Shown in pieces: positions 43,634-52,770 of a stretch of 64,000 bases of DNA. The notes beneath the pieces were generated by a model, which was given only the letters and a program-made list of their open reading frames with translations, had not been told where the DNA came from and did no database searches. The stretch's first letter is position 1. Every line of letters begins with the position of its first letter. The stretch covers positions 558,001 through 622,000 of the forward strand of contig NZ_NOXW01000022.1 of the NCBI RefSeq assembly GCF_002251855.1, given 5' to 3'. The position numbers were made by a program, and so were the translations under genes. This stretch comes from Rhodoferax sp. TH121 (lineage in GTDB: Bacteria; Pseudomonadota; Gammaproteobacteria; Burkholderiales; Burkholderiaceae_C).

Positions 43634-44101
43634 ATGGATTTACGCAAACTCAAAACTCTGATTGATCTGGTCTCGGATTCCAATGTGTCGGAACTCGAAA
43701 TCACCGAAGCTGAAGGCAAGGTGCGTATCGTCAAGGGTGGTGGTGCAGTGGTGCAGGGCTATGCCCAGCCAGTCTACGCAGCGCCACCTGCAGGTGCCCC
43801 GGCTCCGGCACCATCAGTAGCCCCTGCGCCGGCCGTGGCCGCGCCCGTGGCAGAAGCTGCTTCCGCAGGTCATGCGGTTAAGTCGCCCATGGTGGGCACG
43901 TTTTACCGCTCTTCCGCACCGGGCGCCAAGCCTTTTGTGGAGGTTGGCGCCACCATCAAACAGGGCGAGACCATCTGCATTATTGAGGCGATGAAGATCC
44001 TCAACGAGATCGAAGCCGACAAGTCTGGCACCGTGACCCAAATCCTGTGTGAAAACGGGCAAGCGGTCGAGTACGGCCAGCCTTTGTTCATCATCGAATA
44101 A
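43634..44101 (+). CDS. accB: Biotin carboxyl carrier protein of acetyl-CoA carboxylase
   Basis: Carries the biotin that shuttles carboxyl groups to acetyl-CoA. It has 155 residues from ATG 43634, giving the standard start [16 protein letters not shown]; an upstream in-frame extension to 43520 is rejected. A Pro/Ala linker (about 45-80) joins it to the biotinyl domain, where K121 in EAMKIL is the biotin site. TTGAAA (43530) and GATAAA (43555) might form a promoter with 19-bp spacing. accC follows after 12 bases. Confidence 0.96.
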   Translation: MDLRKLKTLIDLVSDSNVSELEITEAEGKVRIVKGGGAVVQGYAQPVYAAPPAGAPAPAPSVAPAPAVAAPVAEAASAGHAVKSPMVGTFYRSSAPGAKPFVEVGATIKQGETICIIEAMKILNEIEADKSGTVTQILCENGQAVEYGQPLFIIE

Positions 44102-44113
44102 GCGCCCTTATCC

Positions 44114-45463
44114 ATGTTCAAGAAAATCCTGGTCGCCAACCGTGGCGAGATTGCCTTGCGGATCCAGCGCGCCTGTCGTGAGCTGGGTATCAAGGCCGTC
44201 ATGGTCTATTCCGAGGCGGACCGCGAAGCCAAGTACGTGAAGCTGGCCGAAGAGGCCGTCTGCATTGGCCCGGCCCCCTCGGCCCAGAGTTACCTCAATA
44301 TGCCTGCCATCATCTCGGCCGCCGAGGTGACAGATGCCGAAGCCATCCACCCCGGATATGGCTTCTTGAGCGAAAACGCGGATTTCGCCGAGCGCGTTGA
44401 GAAAAGCGGCTTCCAGTTTATCGGCCCCACACCCGAGTCCATCCGCATCATGGGGGACAAGGTGTCGGCCAAGCAGGCCATGATCCGAGCTGGCGTGCCT
44501 TGTGTGCCAGGCTCCGAGGGCGAGTTGCCTGACGATCCCGTGCTGATCAAGCGTATCGCCAAGTCGATTGGCTACCCCGTGATCATCAAGGCGGCTGGCG
44601 GCGGCGGTGGGCGTGGTATGCGTGTGGTGCATACAGAAGCTGCATTGGTGAACGCTGTGGCCATGACCAAAGCGGAGGCTGGGGCAGCCTTTGGCAATCC
44701 AGCGGTCTATATGGAGAAGTTTCTCCAGAACCCGCGCCACGTCGAAATTCAGATTCTGGCGGACAAGCACAAAAATGCGGTCTATCTGGGGGAGCGCGAT
44801 TGCTCCATGCAGCGCCGCCACCAGAAGGTGCTGGAGGAATCCCCTGCGCCGGGTATCAACCGCAAGCTGATCGAGCGCATTGGTGAGCGCTGTGTGGCTG
44901 CCTGCAAGAAGATTGGCTACCGCGGTGCCGGTACTTTTGAATTTCTCTACGAAGACGGCGAGTTCTACTTTATTGAGATGAACACGCGCGTGCAGGTGGA
45001 GCACCCGGTGACCGAGATGGTGACGGGCATTGACATCGTCAAAACCCAGATCATGGTGGCGGCTGGCGAGAAGCTGCCGTTCACGCAGCGCCAAATCGAG
45101 GTGCGTGGCCACGCCATCGAATGCCGTGTGAACGCCGAAGACCCCTACAAGTTCATCCCCTCGCCCGGTCGCGTGACCATGTGGCACGCACCCGGCGGCC
45201 CTGGTGTACGCGTGGATTCGCATGTCTACACCAACTATTTCGTGCCACCGAACTACGATTCCATGGTCGGCAAGATCATTGTGCATGGAGACACCCGCGA
45301 GCAGGCCATGGCCCGCATGCGTACGGCGCTGGCTGAGACGGTGGTGGAAGGTATCAACACCAATATTCCGCTGCACCGCGAGCTGATGGTGGACGCCAAG
45401 TTCATGGATGGTGGGACCAACATCCACTATCTGGAGCATTGGCTGGAACAGCACAAGCGATAA
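44114..45463 (+). CDS. accC: Biotin carboxylase subunit of acetyl-CoA carboxylase
   Basis: ATP-grasp enzyme that carboxylates biotin on AccB. It has 449 residues, identical in length to E. coli AccC. The N-terminus [16 protein letters not shown], the glycine loop [12 protein letters not shown] and the active-site region [16 protein letters not shown] are intact. It forms an operon with accB and probably prmA, which begins 8 bases later. Confidence 0.98.
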   Translation: MFKKILVANRGEIALRIQRACRELGIKAVMVYSEADREAKYVKLAEEAVCIGPAPSAQSYLNMPAIISAAEVTDAEAIHPGYGFLSENADFAERVEKSGFQFIGPTPESIRIMGDKVSAKQAMIRAGVPCVPGSEGELPDDPVLIKRIAKSIGYPVIIKAAGGGGGRGMRVVHTEAALVNAVAMTKAEAGAAFGNPAVYMEKFLQNPRHVEIQILADKHKNAVYLGERDCSMQRRHQKVLEESPAPGINRKLIERIGERCVAACKKIGYRGAGTFEFLYEDGEFYFIEMNTRVQVEHPVTEMVTGIDIVKTQIMVAAGEKLPFTQRQIEVRGHAIECRVNAEDPYKFIPSPGRVTMWHAPGGPGVRVDSHVYTNYFVPPNYDSMVGKIIVHGDTREQAMARMRTALAETVVEGINTNIPLHRELMVDAKFMDGGTNIHYLEHWLEQHKR

Positions 45464-45471
45464 GGGCTGGC

Positions 45472-46350
45472 ATGTTTGAATTGCGTTTGATGTGTCCCGA
45501 GGACCGGGTCGAGAGCCTGAGCGATGCGCTGGATGCGTTGGATGCCCTGAGCGTGAGCGTGGAAGACGCGGACGCCCAGACTGATGCAGAGCAGGCCTTG
45601 TTTGGCGAGCCGGGCATGCCACCACCCAAAGATGGCTGGCAGCGCTCCCGTGTTATTGCTTTGTTTGCGGACCGGGCCTTGGCCGACGATGCGGCGCGTT
45701 TGTTGCAGGTGCAGGACTTCTTTGACGGATGCCAAGTCTTGGGAATTGCCGCTGTGGCGGATCAGGATTGGGTGCGATTGACGCAGTCTCAGTTCGCGCC
45801 GGTCGAAATTACCCCTGAGTTCTGGATTGTTCCCACTTGGCATGAACCTCCGGCGCAGGCGCGGCAAGTCATTCGCCTGGACCCGGGGCTGGCCTTTGGC
45901 ACGGGCACGCATCCCACTACCCGCATGTGCTTGCGTTGGGTGGCGAGCCACCCTGGCCAACCCGATGTGCTGGACTATGGTTGCGGTTCCGGTATTTTGG
46001 CTATTGGCGCTGCCAAGTTTGGTGCCCAGCGTGTGGTGGCCGTGGATATTGACGAAGCGGCCGTGCAATCGACGGTACTGAATGCAGATGCCAACGGTGT
46101 GCAATTGCTGGCGGGCTTGCCCGACAAGGCACATGGACAGTATGCCTTGGTGCTGGCCAACATCCTCGCAACTCCCCTCAAGGTGCTCGCGCCACTACTG
46201 TGTGCACATGTGAAAGCGGGAGGGCATTTGGTGTTAGCAGGTATTTTGGCCCGGCAGGCCGATGAATTGGTTGCTGCGTATGCGTCCTACTGCAAGTTGT
46301 CCGTGGCAGACGAAGAGGATGGCTGGATTCTGATGACCGCTACCCTCTGA
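45472..46350 (+). CDS. prmA: Ribosomal protein L11 methyltransferase PrmA
   Basis: Uses S-adenosylmethionine to trimethylate L11. ATG 45472 gives 292 residues starting MFELRLMCPEDRVE; the frame extends 33 bases upstream into accC, which is not favoured. The substrate loop LDPGLAFGTGTHPTTRM and SAM motif VLDYGCGSGILAIGA are intact, and the NIL motif (LANILATPL) is present. The accBC-prmA order is common in betaproteobacteria. Confidence 0.95.
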   Translation: MFELRLMCPEDRVESLSDALDALDALSVSVEDADAQTDAEQALFGEPGMPPPKDGWQRSRVIALFADRALADDAARLLQVQDFFDGCQVLGIAAVADQDWVRLTQSQFAPVEITPEFWIVPTWHEPPAQARQVIRLDPGLAFGTGTHPTTRMCLRWVASHPGQPDVLDYGCGSGILAIGAAKFGAQRVVAVDIDEAAVQSTVLNADANGVQLLAGLPDKAHGQYALVLANILATPLKVLAPLLCAHVKAGGHLVLAGILARQADELVAAYASYCKLSVADEEDGWILMTATL

Positions 46351-46368
46351 CGGCGGCCACCTCGGCTC

Positions 46369-46374
46369 TACAAT
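46369..46374 (+). promoter_or_regulatory. Predicted -10 element (TACAAT) before the zinc-ribbon gene
   Basis: TACAAT lies 8 nt before ATG 46383. A CTGACG sequence (46347-46352) at 16-bp spacing could be the -35. No ribosome-binding sequence is present, so the transcript would be nearly leaderless. Confidence 0.5.
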
Positions 46375-46382
46375 GTGATGCG

Positions 46383-47432
46383 ATGAGCCTGATTACCCAA
46401 TGCCCTGCCTGCGCCACGATGTTCAAGGTCGTGCCAGACCAGTTGCGCATTTCGGACGGTTGGGTGCGTTGTGGGCAGTGCGACGAAGTCTTCGACGCCA
46501 ACGCCCATCTTTATACAGACCCCGAGCCACAGACTGAGACGTCTGCGAATAACACTGCGTCTGTGGGGCAGGACGGGAATGACTGGAAGTCCTCTCTGCG
46601 ATTTTCCGCTGACCCGCAAGAGACAGATTCGCCTGTCGCGGAGTCCGGCTTAGTCCAAGACACTTTGGACGTGGAGGATGTAGCGGAAGTCCACGATGAG
46701 TTCGCCTCGGCGGAAACTCCCGATTTCTACCAAGCCCCTCCGGAGATTGAACCGAGTCTGGATGACTTGCTGGATTTGCGACCCGGTCATCCACAGGTGG
46801 ATGTGGATCCGCCTGTGGATGTTGTGCATGAGGCCGTAAAACCTGCGTCAGTCCCCGAGCCTCGGTACGCACAAGCGCAGGTAAAAACGGTGGAGCCTGC
46901 CGATACGCCCAAGCCGTCCTTTATGCGGCAGGCGCGTGGTGCCAGCCCTTGGCAAAGCACCGGCGTACGGGTGCTTTTATCCTTCCTTGCCTTGGTTTTG
47001 ATGGCTGTCTTAGCTCTGCAGGTTATTGTCCATGAGCGGGATCGCATTGCAGCGACAGAGCCCGCAGCCAAAAAGGCTGTGCTGGCCATGTGCGTATGGC
47101 TGAACTGCGAAGTGCTGCCAGTGCGTCAGATCGAATCCATCGTGATCGACAGCTCGTCCTTTACCAAGGTGCGGGCGGATGTTTATCGCCTGAACTTCAC
47201 TTTGAAAAATACCGCGGCGATTGCCTTGGCTGCGCCGGCGTTGGAGTTGACCCTGACTGATTTGCAGGACCAGGCTGTCGTGCGTCGTGTGTTGCTGGCA
47301 GCTGAGTTGGTGACGGGCAAAGATACCTTGGATGCCGGCGCAGAGATCACCACTGCACTGCCCATTACTGTCAAACCCGGAAGTAATACCGAGCGTATTT
47401 CAGGTTATCGCCTTTTGGCCTTTTATCCCTGA
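46383..47432 (+). CDS. Zinc-ribbon and DUF3426 membrane protein
   Basis: A 349-residue protein. The N-terminal MJ0042-type zinc ribbon has Cys pairs CPAC and CGQC (residues 7-36). A long acidic low-complexity region (about 45-180) follows. One membrane helix (about 197-217, VLLSFLALVLMAVLALQVIV) precedes a C-terminal DUF3426 domain, which should be periplasmic. This architecture is widespread in betaproteobacteria next to prmA, but its role is not established. ATG 46383 fits a TACAAT box 8 nt upstream. Confidence 0.85.
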   Translation: MSLITQCPACATMFKVVPDQLRISDGWVRCGQCDEVFDANAHLYTDPEPQTETSANNTASVGQDGNDWKSSLRFSADPQETDSPVAESGLVQDTLDVEDVAEVHDEFASAETPDFYQAPPEIEPSLDDLLDLRPGHPQVDVDPPVDVVHEAVKPASVPEPRYAQAQVKTVEPADTPKPSFMRQARGASPWQSTGVRVLLSFLALVLMAVLALQVIVHERDRIAATEPAAKKAVLAMCVWLNCEVLPVRQIESIVIDSSSFTKVRADVYRLNFTLKNTAAIALAAPALELTLTDLQDQAVVRRVLLAAELVTGKDTLDAGAEITTALPITVKPGSNTERISGYRLLAFYP

Positions 47433-47442
47433 CACGGCCATG

Positions 47443-47472
47443 AAAAAAGCCCGAAACCTTGCGGTATCGGGC
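47443..47472 (-). terminator. Rho-independent terminator of the histone-like gene
   Basis: On the minus strand GCCCGA, T, ACC, loop GCAA, GGT, T, TCGGGC is followed by six T. The stem is 9 bp with one internal T-T mismatch. It lies 23 bases past the stop of the minus-strand gene. On the plus strand it also sits just past the zinc-ribbon gene, but there it lacks a T-run. Confidence 0.9.
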
Positions 47473-47495
47473 CTTGTAGCTTAAAGCGTAAACGC

Positions 47496-48011
47496 TTAGG
47501 GCTTGCTGGATGTCGGAAACGGCCAAGCCGCTTGCGGGTTCAGCGTAGTTTGTGCCGCAGGTGCAGCAGGGGCCGCTTTGGCAGCGGGTGCTTTCGCGGC
47601 TTTCTTCGCAGCGGGCTTCTTCGCTGCTTTTTTGGCTACCGGCTTCTTCGCAGCAGGTTTTTTGGCAACAGCGGCCTTTTTGGCGGGGGCCTTTTTCGCG
47701 GCTGCTTTCTTGGCAGGAGCCGCCTTCTTCGCTGCTACCTTTTTGGCGGGAGCGGCTTTCTTAGCGGGAGCCGCCTTCTTTGCTGCTACCTTTTTGGCGG
47801 GAGCGGCTTTCTTAGCGGGAGCTGCTTTCTTTGCTGCTACTTTTTTAGCAGGAGCGGCTTTCTTAGCGGGAGCCGCTTTCTTTGCTACTACCTTTTTAGC
47901 GGGTGCAGCTTTCTTAGCGGGAGCTGCCTTCTTTGCTGCTACCTTTTTAGCGGGTGCAGCTTTTTTTGCGGGAGCGGCCTTTTTTGCGGCCGGCTTTTTT
48001 GCAGTTGCCAT
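47496..48011 (-). CDS. Lysine/alanine-rich histone H1-like DNA-binding protein
   Basis: A 171-residue, extremely basic protein built of Lys, Ala and Pro, like bacterial H1 homologues (HctB/AlgP type) that bind DNA non-specifically and compact the nucleoid. Residues 9-93 are five copies of a 17-residue unit (AKKAAPAKKAAPAKKVA). Residues 94-150 are degenerate repeats, and the tail (QAAWPFPTSSKP) is non-repetitive. The start MATAKKPA follows a strong GGAGAAAATC ribosome site. A good terminator follows. Copy number probably varies between strains. Confidence 0.88.
   Translation of the reverse strand: MATAKKPAAKKAAPAKKAAPAKKVAAKKAAPAKKAAPAKKVVAKKAAPAKKAAPAKKVAAKKAAPAKKAAPAKKVAAKKAAPAKKAAPAKKVAAKKAAPAKKAAAKKAPAKKAAVAKKPAAKKPVAKKAAKKPAAKKAAKAPAAKAAPAAPAAQTTLNPQAAWPFPTSSKP
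47733..47987 (-). repeat. Five tandem 51-bp repeats inside the histone-like gene
   Basis: Five contiguous near-identical 51-bp units encode AKKAAPAKKAAPAKKVA (the second has VV). They differ by a few third-position changes. The period, a multiple of three, keeps the frame when units are gained or lost. Confidence 0.9.
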
Positions 48012-48040
48012 GATTTTCTCCTTGATCAATTTACAAAGAG

Positions 48041-48104
48041 CACTTCTTGCCGGTTGGTTGCAAGAAGTGATTCATGCTGTTGGGCGCAGTCCCAGCAGCA
48101 TGAA
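48041..48104. other. Two adjacent strong hairpins between nrdB and the histone-like gene
   Basis: CACTTCTTGC/GCAAGAAGTG (48041-48069, 10-bp perfect stem, 9-nt loop) is followed one base later by TTCATGCTG...CAGCATGAA with inner TGGG/CCCA (48071-48104, 13 pairs with one mismatch). Neither is followed by a U-tract on either strand. They lie within the 170-base gap holding the 5' leader of the histone-like gene and the 3' end of nrdB. Confidence 0.65.
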
Positions 48105-48181
48105 CGCGGTGACACGCACCCAGTCCGCAGTCTTGGCTGCGGTGTTGAGGGCGTGAAATTCTAGAAAGCATAGGTTGCGCT

Positions 48182-49351
48182 TCAGTCCCAAGACAGGGCG
48201 CCACCCGATTGGTACTCGATCACGCGGGTCTCGAAGAAGTTGCGTTCCTTCTTCAGGTCAATCATTTCGCTCATCCAAGGGAAAGGGTTTTCTTCATTCG
48301 GGAACAAAGGCTCTAAACCGATCTGGGTGGCGCGTCGGTTGGCGATGTAGCGCAGATAGCCTTTGAACATCGAGGCGTTCATACCCAACACGCCGCGTGG
48401 CATGGTGTCTTCGGCATAGCGGTATTCCAGCTCCACAGCTTTCTCGAACAACCCCCGGATTTCAGCCTTGAACTCAGAGGTCCACAAATGGGGATTTTCG
48501 AGTTTGAGTTGGTTAATCAGGTCGATGCCGAAGTTACAGTGCATGGACTCGTCACGCAGGATGTATTGGTACTGCTCAGCCGCACCGGTCATCTTGTTTT
48601 GGCGGCCCAACGCCAAGATTTGTGTGAAGCCCACGTAGAAGAACAAGCCTTCCATCAAGCAGGCAAAGACGATGAGAGACTTGAGCAAGGTCTGGTCAGA
48701 CTCGGCCGTACCCGTATGGAAATTGGGATCCATGATGGCCGCAATGAACGGAATCAGGAATTCGTCCTTATCGCGGATAGATTGAATTTCGTTGTATGCG
48801 TTGAAGATCTCGCTTTCGTCCAAGCCCAGCGACTCTACGATGTACTGGTAGGCGTGGGTGTGGATAGCTTCTTCAAAGGCTTGGCGCAACAGGAACTGAC
48901 GGCACTCAGGCGCTGTGATGTGGCGGTAAGTGCCCAACACGATATTGTTGGCGGCCAAAGAGTCAGCAGTCACAAAAAAGCCGAGGTTGCGCTTGACGAT
49001 GCGACGCTCGTCTTCAGTCAGGCCGTTCGGGTCTTTCCATAAGGCGATGTCGCGTGTCATGTTGACCTCTTGCGGCATCCAGTGGTTGGCGCAGGTCGCG
49101 AGATATTTTTCCCACGCCCACTTGTACTTGAACGGGACCAACTGGTTCACGTCAGTTTGGCCGTTGATGATGCGCTTGTCGTCGGCACGCATGCGCCGGT
49201 GGGTCCCCGTCTGCATGATTGCAGCGACGGTTGCGGGTGTTTGGGAGGGGGCAGGGGCGACTGGTGCCTGCGCAACCGACAACTGTTCGGACGGGCTGCG
49301 CGCAAAGTTATTCGGCGATGTGGGCTTGACTTCTTCGTCCCAGGTCAACAT
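48182..49351 (-). CDS. nrdB: Class Ia ribonucleotide reductase, beta subunit
   Basis: Di-iron tyrosyl-radical subunit that activates NrdA for making deoxyribonucleotides. It has 389 residues from ATG 49351 (MLTWDEEV); a TTG four codons upstream is possible. Metal and radical residues are visible in [12 protein letters not shown] (Glu, His and the radical Tyr, spaced as in E. coli E115/H118/Y122) and [11 protein letters not shown] Pro/Ala-rich N-terminal stretch of about 45 residues precedes the core. It is 120 bases downstream of nrdA. Confidence 0.96.
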   Translation of the reverse strand: MLTWDEEVKPTSPNNFARSPSEQLSVAQAPVAPAPSQTPATVAAIMQTGTHRRMRADDKRIINGQTDVNQLVPFKYKWAWEKYLATCANHWMPQEVNMTRDIALWKDPNGLTEDERRIVKRNLGFFVTADSLAANNIVLGTYRHITAPECRQFLLRQAFEEAIHTHAYQYIVESLGLDESEIFNAYNEIQSIRDKDEFLIPFIAAIMDPNFHTGTAESDQTLLKSLIVFACLMEGLFFYVGFTQILALGRQNKMTGAAEQYQYILRDESMHCNFGIDLINQLKLENPHLWTSEFKAEIRGLFEKAVELEYRYAEDTMPRGVLGMNASMFKGYLRYIANRRATQIGLEPLFPNEENPFPWMSEMIDLKKERNFFETRVIEYQSGGALSWD

Positions 49352-49471
49352 AGATGATTCCAATCAGCGGATTATGAGAGCAGCGAAATGAAATGAAAAG
49401 AAGTCATGCATTTCGCAGCCCATTTGTGTTGCTCTATTGCATCGCGTTGCAATGCGCGATGCACTTCTCTC

Positions 49472-52396
49472 TTACTGGCAGGACTCGCAGGTGGGGTCAT
49501 CCACACCGCAGAACTTGATGTCGGTCGCTGCGTTACTGGCTAACTCCATCTGCACATGCGCTGCAGCTGCAGCAGCCTCCAGCGCGCTGGACATCTTTGT
49601 CGAACCTTGTGCGTCATTCCCCGATGACACAGCGTTCAATCGACCTGCGTTGACGGTGGACTTCTCTATGTGGGTGGCCGACATCGTGCGTAGGTAGTAC
49701 GTTGTTTTCAAGCCGCGCAACCAGGCGAGTTTGTAGGTTTCGTCGAGCTTTTTGCCTGATGCACCTGCCATGTAGATATTGAGCGACTGTGCTTGGTCGA
49801 TCCATTTCTGGCGACGTGCGGCTGCCTCCACCAGCCAGCGGGTTTCCACCTCAAAGGCGGTGGCGTAAAGCTGTTTGATCTCTTGCGGCACGCGGTCGAT
49901 CGGGCTTAGTGAGCCGTCGAAGTGTTTCAGGTCCATCACCATCACGTCATCCCACAGTCCCAAGGCCTTGAGATCGCGTACCAGGTAGCTGTTGATCACG
50001 GTGAACTCACCGGAGAGATTGGACTTGACCGACAGATTGCCGAAGCAGGGCTCGATGGACGCATCCACTCCAATGATGTTGGAGATGGTGGCGGTGGGTG
50101 CAATTGCTACGCAGTTGGAGTTGCGCATGCCGTCCTGCGCAATCTTTCGGCGCAGAGCGTCCCAGTCCAGTGTGGACGAGCGGTCCACTTCCACGTAGCC
50201 GCCGCGTGCTTGGGACAGCATGTCCAATGTGTCGGGAGGCAGAATGCCCTTGTCCCAGAGCGAACCCTTGAAGCTGGAGTACTTGCCGCGTTCGCGTGCC
50301 AAGTCGGTCGATGCCCAATAAGCATAGTAACTGATGGCTTCCATGGATTTGTCTGCAAACTCCACAGCGGCGTCACTGGCATATGGGATGCGCAGCGCGT
50401 ACAGGCTGTCCTGGAAGGCCATGACACCCAAGCCCACGGGGCGGTGGCGCAGGTTGGAATCACGCGCTTTTTTGACCGCGTAGTAGTTGATGTCAATCAC
50501 GTTGTCCAACATGCGCATGGCCGTTGCAATCGTGCGTTTGAGCTTGTCATGGTCCAGAGCGCCGTCTTTCAGGTGTTGGCTCAAGTTGACTGAACCCAAA
50601 TTGCACACTGCAGTTTCCGAGTCGCTGGTGTTGAGTGTGATCTCGGTGCACAGGTTGGACGAGTGCACGACGCCTGCGTGTTGCTGGGGCGAGCGAACAT
50701 TGCAGGCATCCTTGAATGTGATCCACGGATGTCCGGTTTCGAACAGCATGGTGAGCATCTTGCGCCAGAGGTCGCTCGCCTGAACTGTGCGCGACGGCTT
50801 GATTTCGCCACGGGCTGCTTTCTCTTCGTAGGCGACATACGCCTTTTCAAATGCAGAGCCAAACAGGTCATGCAAATCCGGAACATTCGAGGGCGAAAAC
50901 AGTGTCCAGGTACCTTTTTCCATCACGCGGCGCATGAACAGATCCGGAATCCAGTTCGCGGTGTTCATGTCATGTGTGCGGCGACGGTCATCACCAGTGT
51001 TCTTGCGCAGTTCCAAGAACTCTTCGATGTCCAGGTGCCATGTTTCCAAGTAGGTGCACACCGCACCCTTGCGCTTCCCACCCTGGTTCACGGCGACGGC
51101 CGTGTCGTTCACCACCTTCAGGAATGGAACCACACCCTGGGATTCTCCGTTGGTCCCTTTGATGTGGGAGCCTAGGGCGCGTACACGCGTCCAATCATTA
51201 CCCAAGCCACCTGCAAATTTGGACAGCAGGGCATTTTCCTTGATGGATTCGTAAATGCCGTCCAAATCGTCGGGCACGGTGGTCAGGTAGCAGCTGGAGA
51301 GCTGTGAGCGCAGCGTACCGCTGTTGAACAGCGTGGGCGTGCTGGACATGAAGTCAAAACTGGAAAGCACTTCATAAAATTCAATGGCACGGGTTTCGCG
51401 GTCGATTTCGTTGAGCGACAAGCCCATGGCCACGCGCATGAAGAAAGCCTGCGGCAGTTCGATGCGAGTCTTGCCCTCGTGCAGGAAGTAGCGGTCATAC
51501 AAGGTCTGCAAGCCGAGGTAGTCGAATTGCATGTCGCGGTTGGACTTGAGGGCCGCGCCCAGACGCTTTAGATCGAATTGCAGCAGTTTCTCGTCCAGCA
51601 GATCTGCATCCACACCGCGCTTGATAAACCCGGGGAAGTATTCGGCATAGGCTTCCTGCATGTCGGCCTGCGCCACATCGCGCCCCAGCACTTCGCGGGA
51701 AATCGTGTGAAACAACAAGCGCGCGGTAGCGTAGGTGTAGTCCGGGTCTTTTTCAATCAGCGTGCGGGCAGCCAAGATCGACGCCTTGTATACCTCGTCC
51801 ATGGGCACACCGTCGTACAGGTTGCGCATGGTTTCGGCCACGATGGGGTCTGGTTTTACGTCAGCCCCCAGGCCTGCGCAGGCAGTTTCGATGCGCGACT
51901 GCAGCTGCCCCAAGTCCAGCGCAACGCGCTGACCGTTCTCCAAAACGTGGATGGTGGGCATGGCCGGGGCCGTTTGGGCGACTTGCTTAGCGCGCTCCTG
52001 GGTGCGGCGTTCGCGGTACAGCACGTAGGCACGGGCAATTTCGTGGTGGCCACCACGCATCAGACCCAGTTCGACCTGGTCCTGTACATCTTCAATATGA
52101 AAGGTGCCGCCACCGGGGCGTGAACGCATCAGCGCACGAATTACTTGCTGGGTCAAGCCATCTACGGTTTCACGCACGCTCGCCGAGGCTGCGCCCTGGG
52201 TTCCATGCACTGCCAAAAAGGCCTTCATCATTGCAACGGCGATCTTGTTGGGTTCAAAAGGAACCACTGCGCCATTGCGCCGAATGATTTGGTAATGGGT
52301 CAGTGTGTTCACCATGCCGGCTTCTCCGCTGCCGCTGCTGTGGGCGGTCAGTAGCGTGCTCGATGGCGTGGGTGTTGCAGTAGAAACAGATTCCAT
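49472..52396 (-). CDS. nrdA: Class Ia ribonucleotide reductase, alpha subunit, with two ATP-cones
   Basis: Catalytic subunit, 974 residues against 761 in E. coli. The extra length is an additional N-terminal ATP-cone: cone 1 at about 31-125 (IIRRNGAVVPFEPNKIAVAM) and cone 2 at about 147-235. Pseudomonas-type NrdA proteins have the same layout. Active-site segments (SSNLCTEITLNTSDSETAVC) and the redox-active C-terminal pair (CESCQ) are present. A GAGGAAATC ribosome site precedes ATG 52396. A promoter with NrdR boxes lies about 100 bases upstream. Confidence 0.96.
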   Translation of the reverse strand: MESVSTATPTPSSTLLTAHSSGSGEAGMVNTLTHYQIIRRNGAVVPFEPNKIAVAMMKAFLAVHGTQGAASASVRETVDGLTQQVIRALMRSRPGGGTFHIEDVQDQVELGLMRGGHHEIARAYVLYRERRTQERAKQVAQTAPAMPTIHVLENGQRVALDLGQLQSRIETACAGLGADVKPDPIVAETMRNLYDGVPMDEVYKASILAARTLIEKDPDYTYATARLLFHTISREVLGRDVAQADMQEAYAEYFPGFIKRGVDADLLDEKLLQFDLKRLGAALKSNRDMQFDYLGLQTLYDRYFLHEGKTRIELPQAFFMRVAMGLSLNEIDRETRAIEFYEVLSSFDFMSSTPTLFNSGTLRSQLSSCYLTTVPDDLDGIYESIKENALLSKFAGGLGNDWTRVRALGSHIKGTNGESQGVVPFLKVVNDTAVAVNQGGKRKGAVCTYLETWHLDIEEFLELRKNTGDDRRRTHDMNTANWIPDLFMRRVMEKGTWTLFSPSNVPDLHDLFGSAFEKAYVAYEEKAARGEIKPSRTVQASDLWRKMLTMLFETGHPWITFKDACNVRSPQQHAGVVHSSNLCTEITLNTSDSETAVCNLGSVNLSQHLKDGALDHDKLKRTIATAMRMLDNVIDINYYAVKKARDSNLRHRPVGLGVMAFQDSLYALRIPYASDAAVEFADKSMEAISYYAYWASTDLARERGKYSSFKGSLWDKGILPPDTLDMLSQARGGYVEVDRSSTLDWDALRRKIAQDGMRNSNCVAIAPTATISNIIGVDASIEPCFGNLSVKSNLSGEFTVINSYLVRDLKALGLWDDVMVMDLKHFDGSLSPIDRVPQEIKQLYATAFEVETRWLVEAAARRQKWIDQAQSLNIYMAGASGKKLDETYKLAWLRGLKTTYYLRTMSATHIEKSTVNAGRLNAVSSGNDAQGSTKMSSALEAAAAAAHVQMELASNAATDIKFCGVDDPTCESCQ

Positions 52397-52491
52397 GATT
52401 TCCTCGTCTAAATCGGTATTTTCGGGGCTTGTCGCAGGGTGTTAGCGGCCCCTTTTTGTCGCTTTGGGGCAGTGGTTTGAATTAACAGAAC

Positions 52492-52539
52492 ACACTATAT
52501 CTGGGGTCTCGGGTGGAGACAAGCCACTACCTGTAGTGT
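52492..52539. promoter_or_regulatory. Paired NrdR boxes upstream of nrdAB
   Basis: ACACTATATCTGGGGT (52492-52507) and CCACTACCTGTAGTGT (52524-52539) each match most positions of the NrdR consensus ACACWATATATWGTGT. They are 32 bp apart start to start, the three-turn spacing expected for cooperative NrdR binding. The first overlaps the predicted -10 of nrdA. Confidence 0.8.
52494..52522 (-). promoter_or_regulatory. Predicted nrdAB promoter
   Basis: On the minus strand TTGTCT (52522-52517), a 17-bp spacer and TATAGT (52499-52494) form a good promoter. Transcription would begin near 52487, giving a leader of about 90 nt. NrdR boxes overlap and flank it. Confidence 0.65.
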
Positions 52540-52770
52540 ACAGGCTGTCATCGGGTGGGGCCTGCTCAGGCGTGAGTGGTCTGTCTCTTTTTCGCTTGCA
52601 ACGCAGCCTGGCATCGTGCCCGTGAAATGGAGCTTTTGACCTACGGCACCAAGACCGGCGCGTACTTGCGCCCGATTTGGCTTGCAAAGGCCCGTCAATT
52701 CAGGGTCTCGGAAGATACATGTTGCCTTTTGCAGGTCGCCTGGCTCGGATGCCTGCCCGAAAAAAATATT
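52540..52770. other. Non-coding stretch between ampD and nrdA
   Basis: With 52397-52539 this makes a 374-base gap. Apart from the nrdA promoter and NrdR boxes nothing is supported. Short open frames on both strands (for example 52576-52953 on the plus strand) lack ribosome sites and overlap ampD, so they are not called. Confidence 0.5.

Noticed and set aside
47733-47987. CRISPR-like periodicity
   Set aside because: The repeats are contiguous, without spacers, and are in-frame coding units.
47503-48156. Open frames antisense to the histone-like gene encoding Phe/Ala or Gly/Leu-rich repeats
   Set aside because: Direct consequence of translating the 51-bp repeats on the other strand; no ribosome site, and the minus-strand gene has a strong start and terminator.
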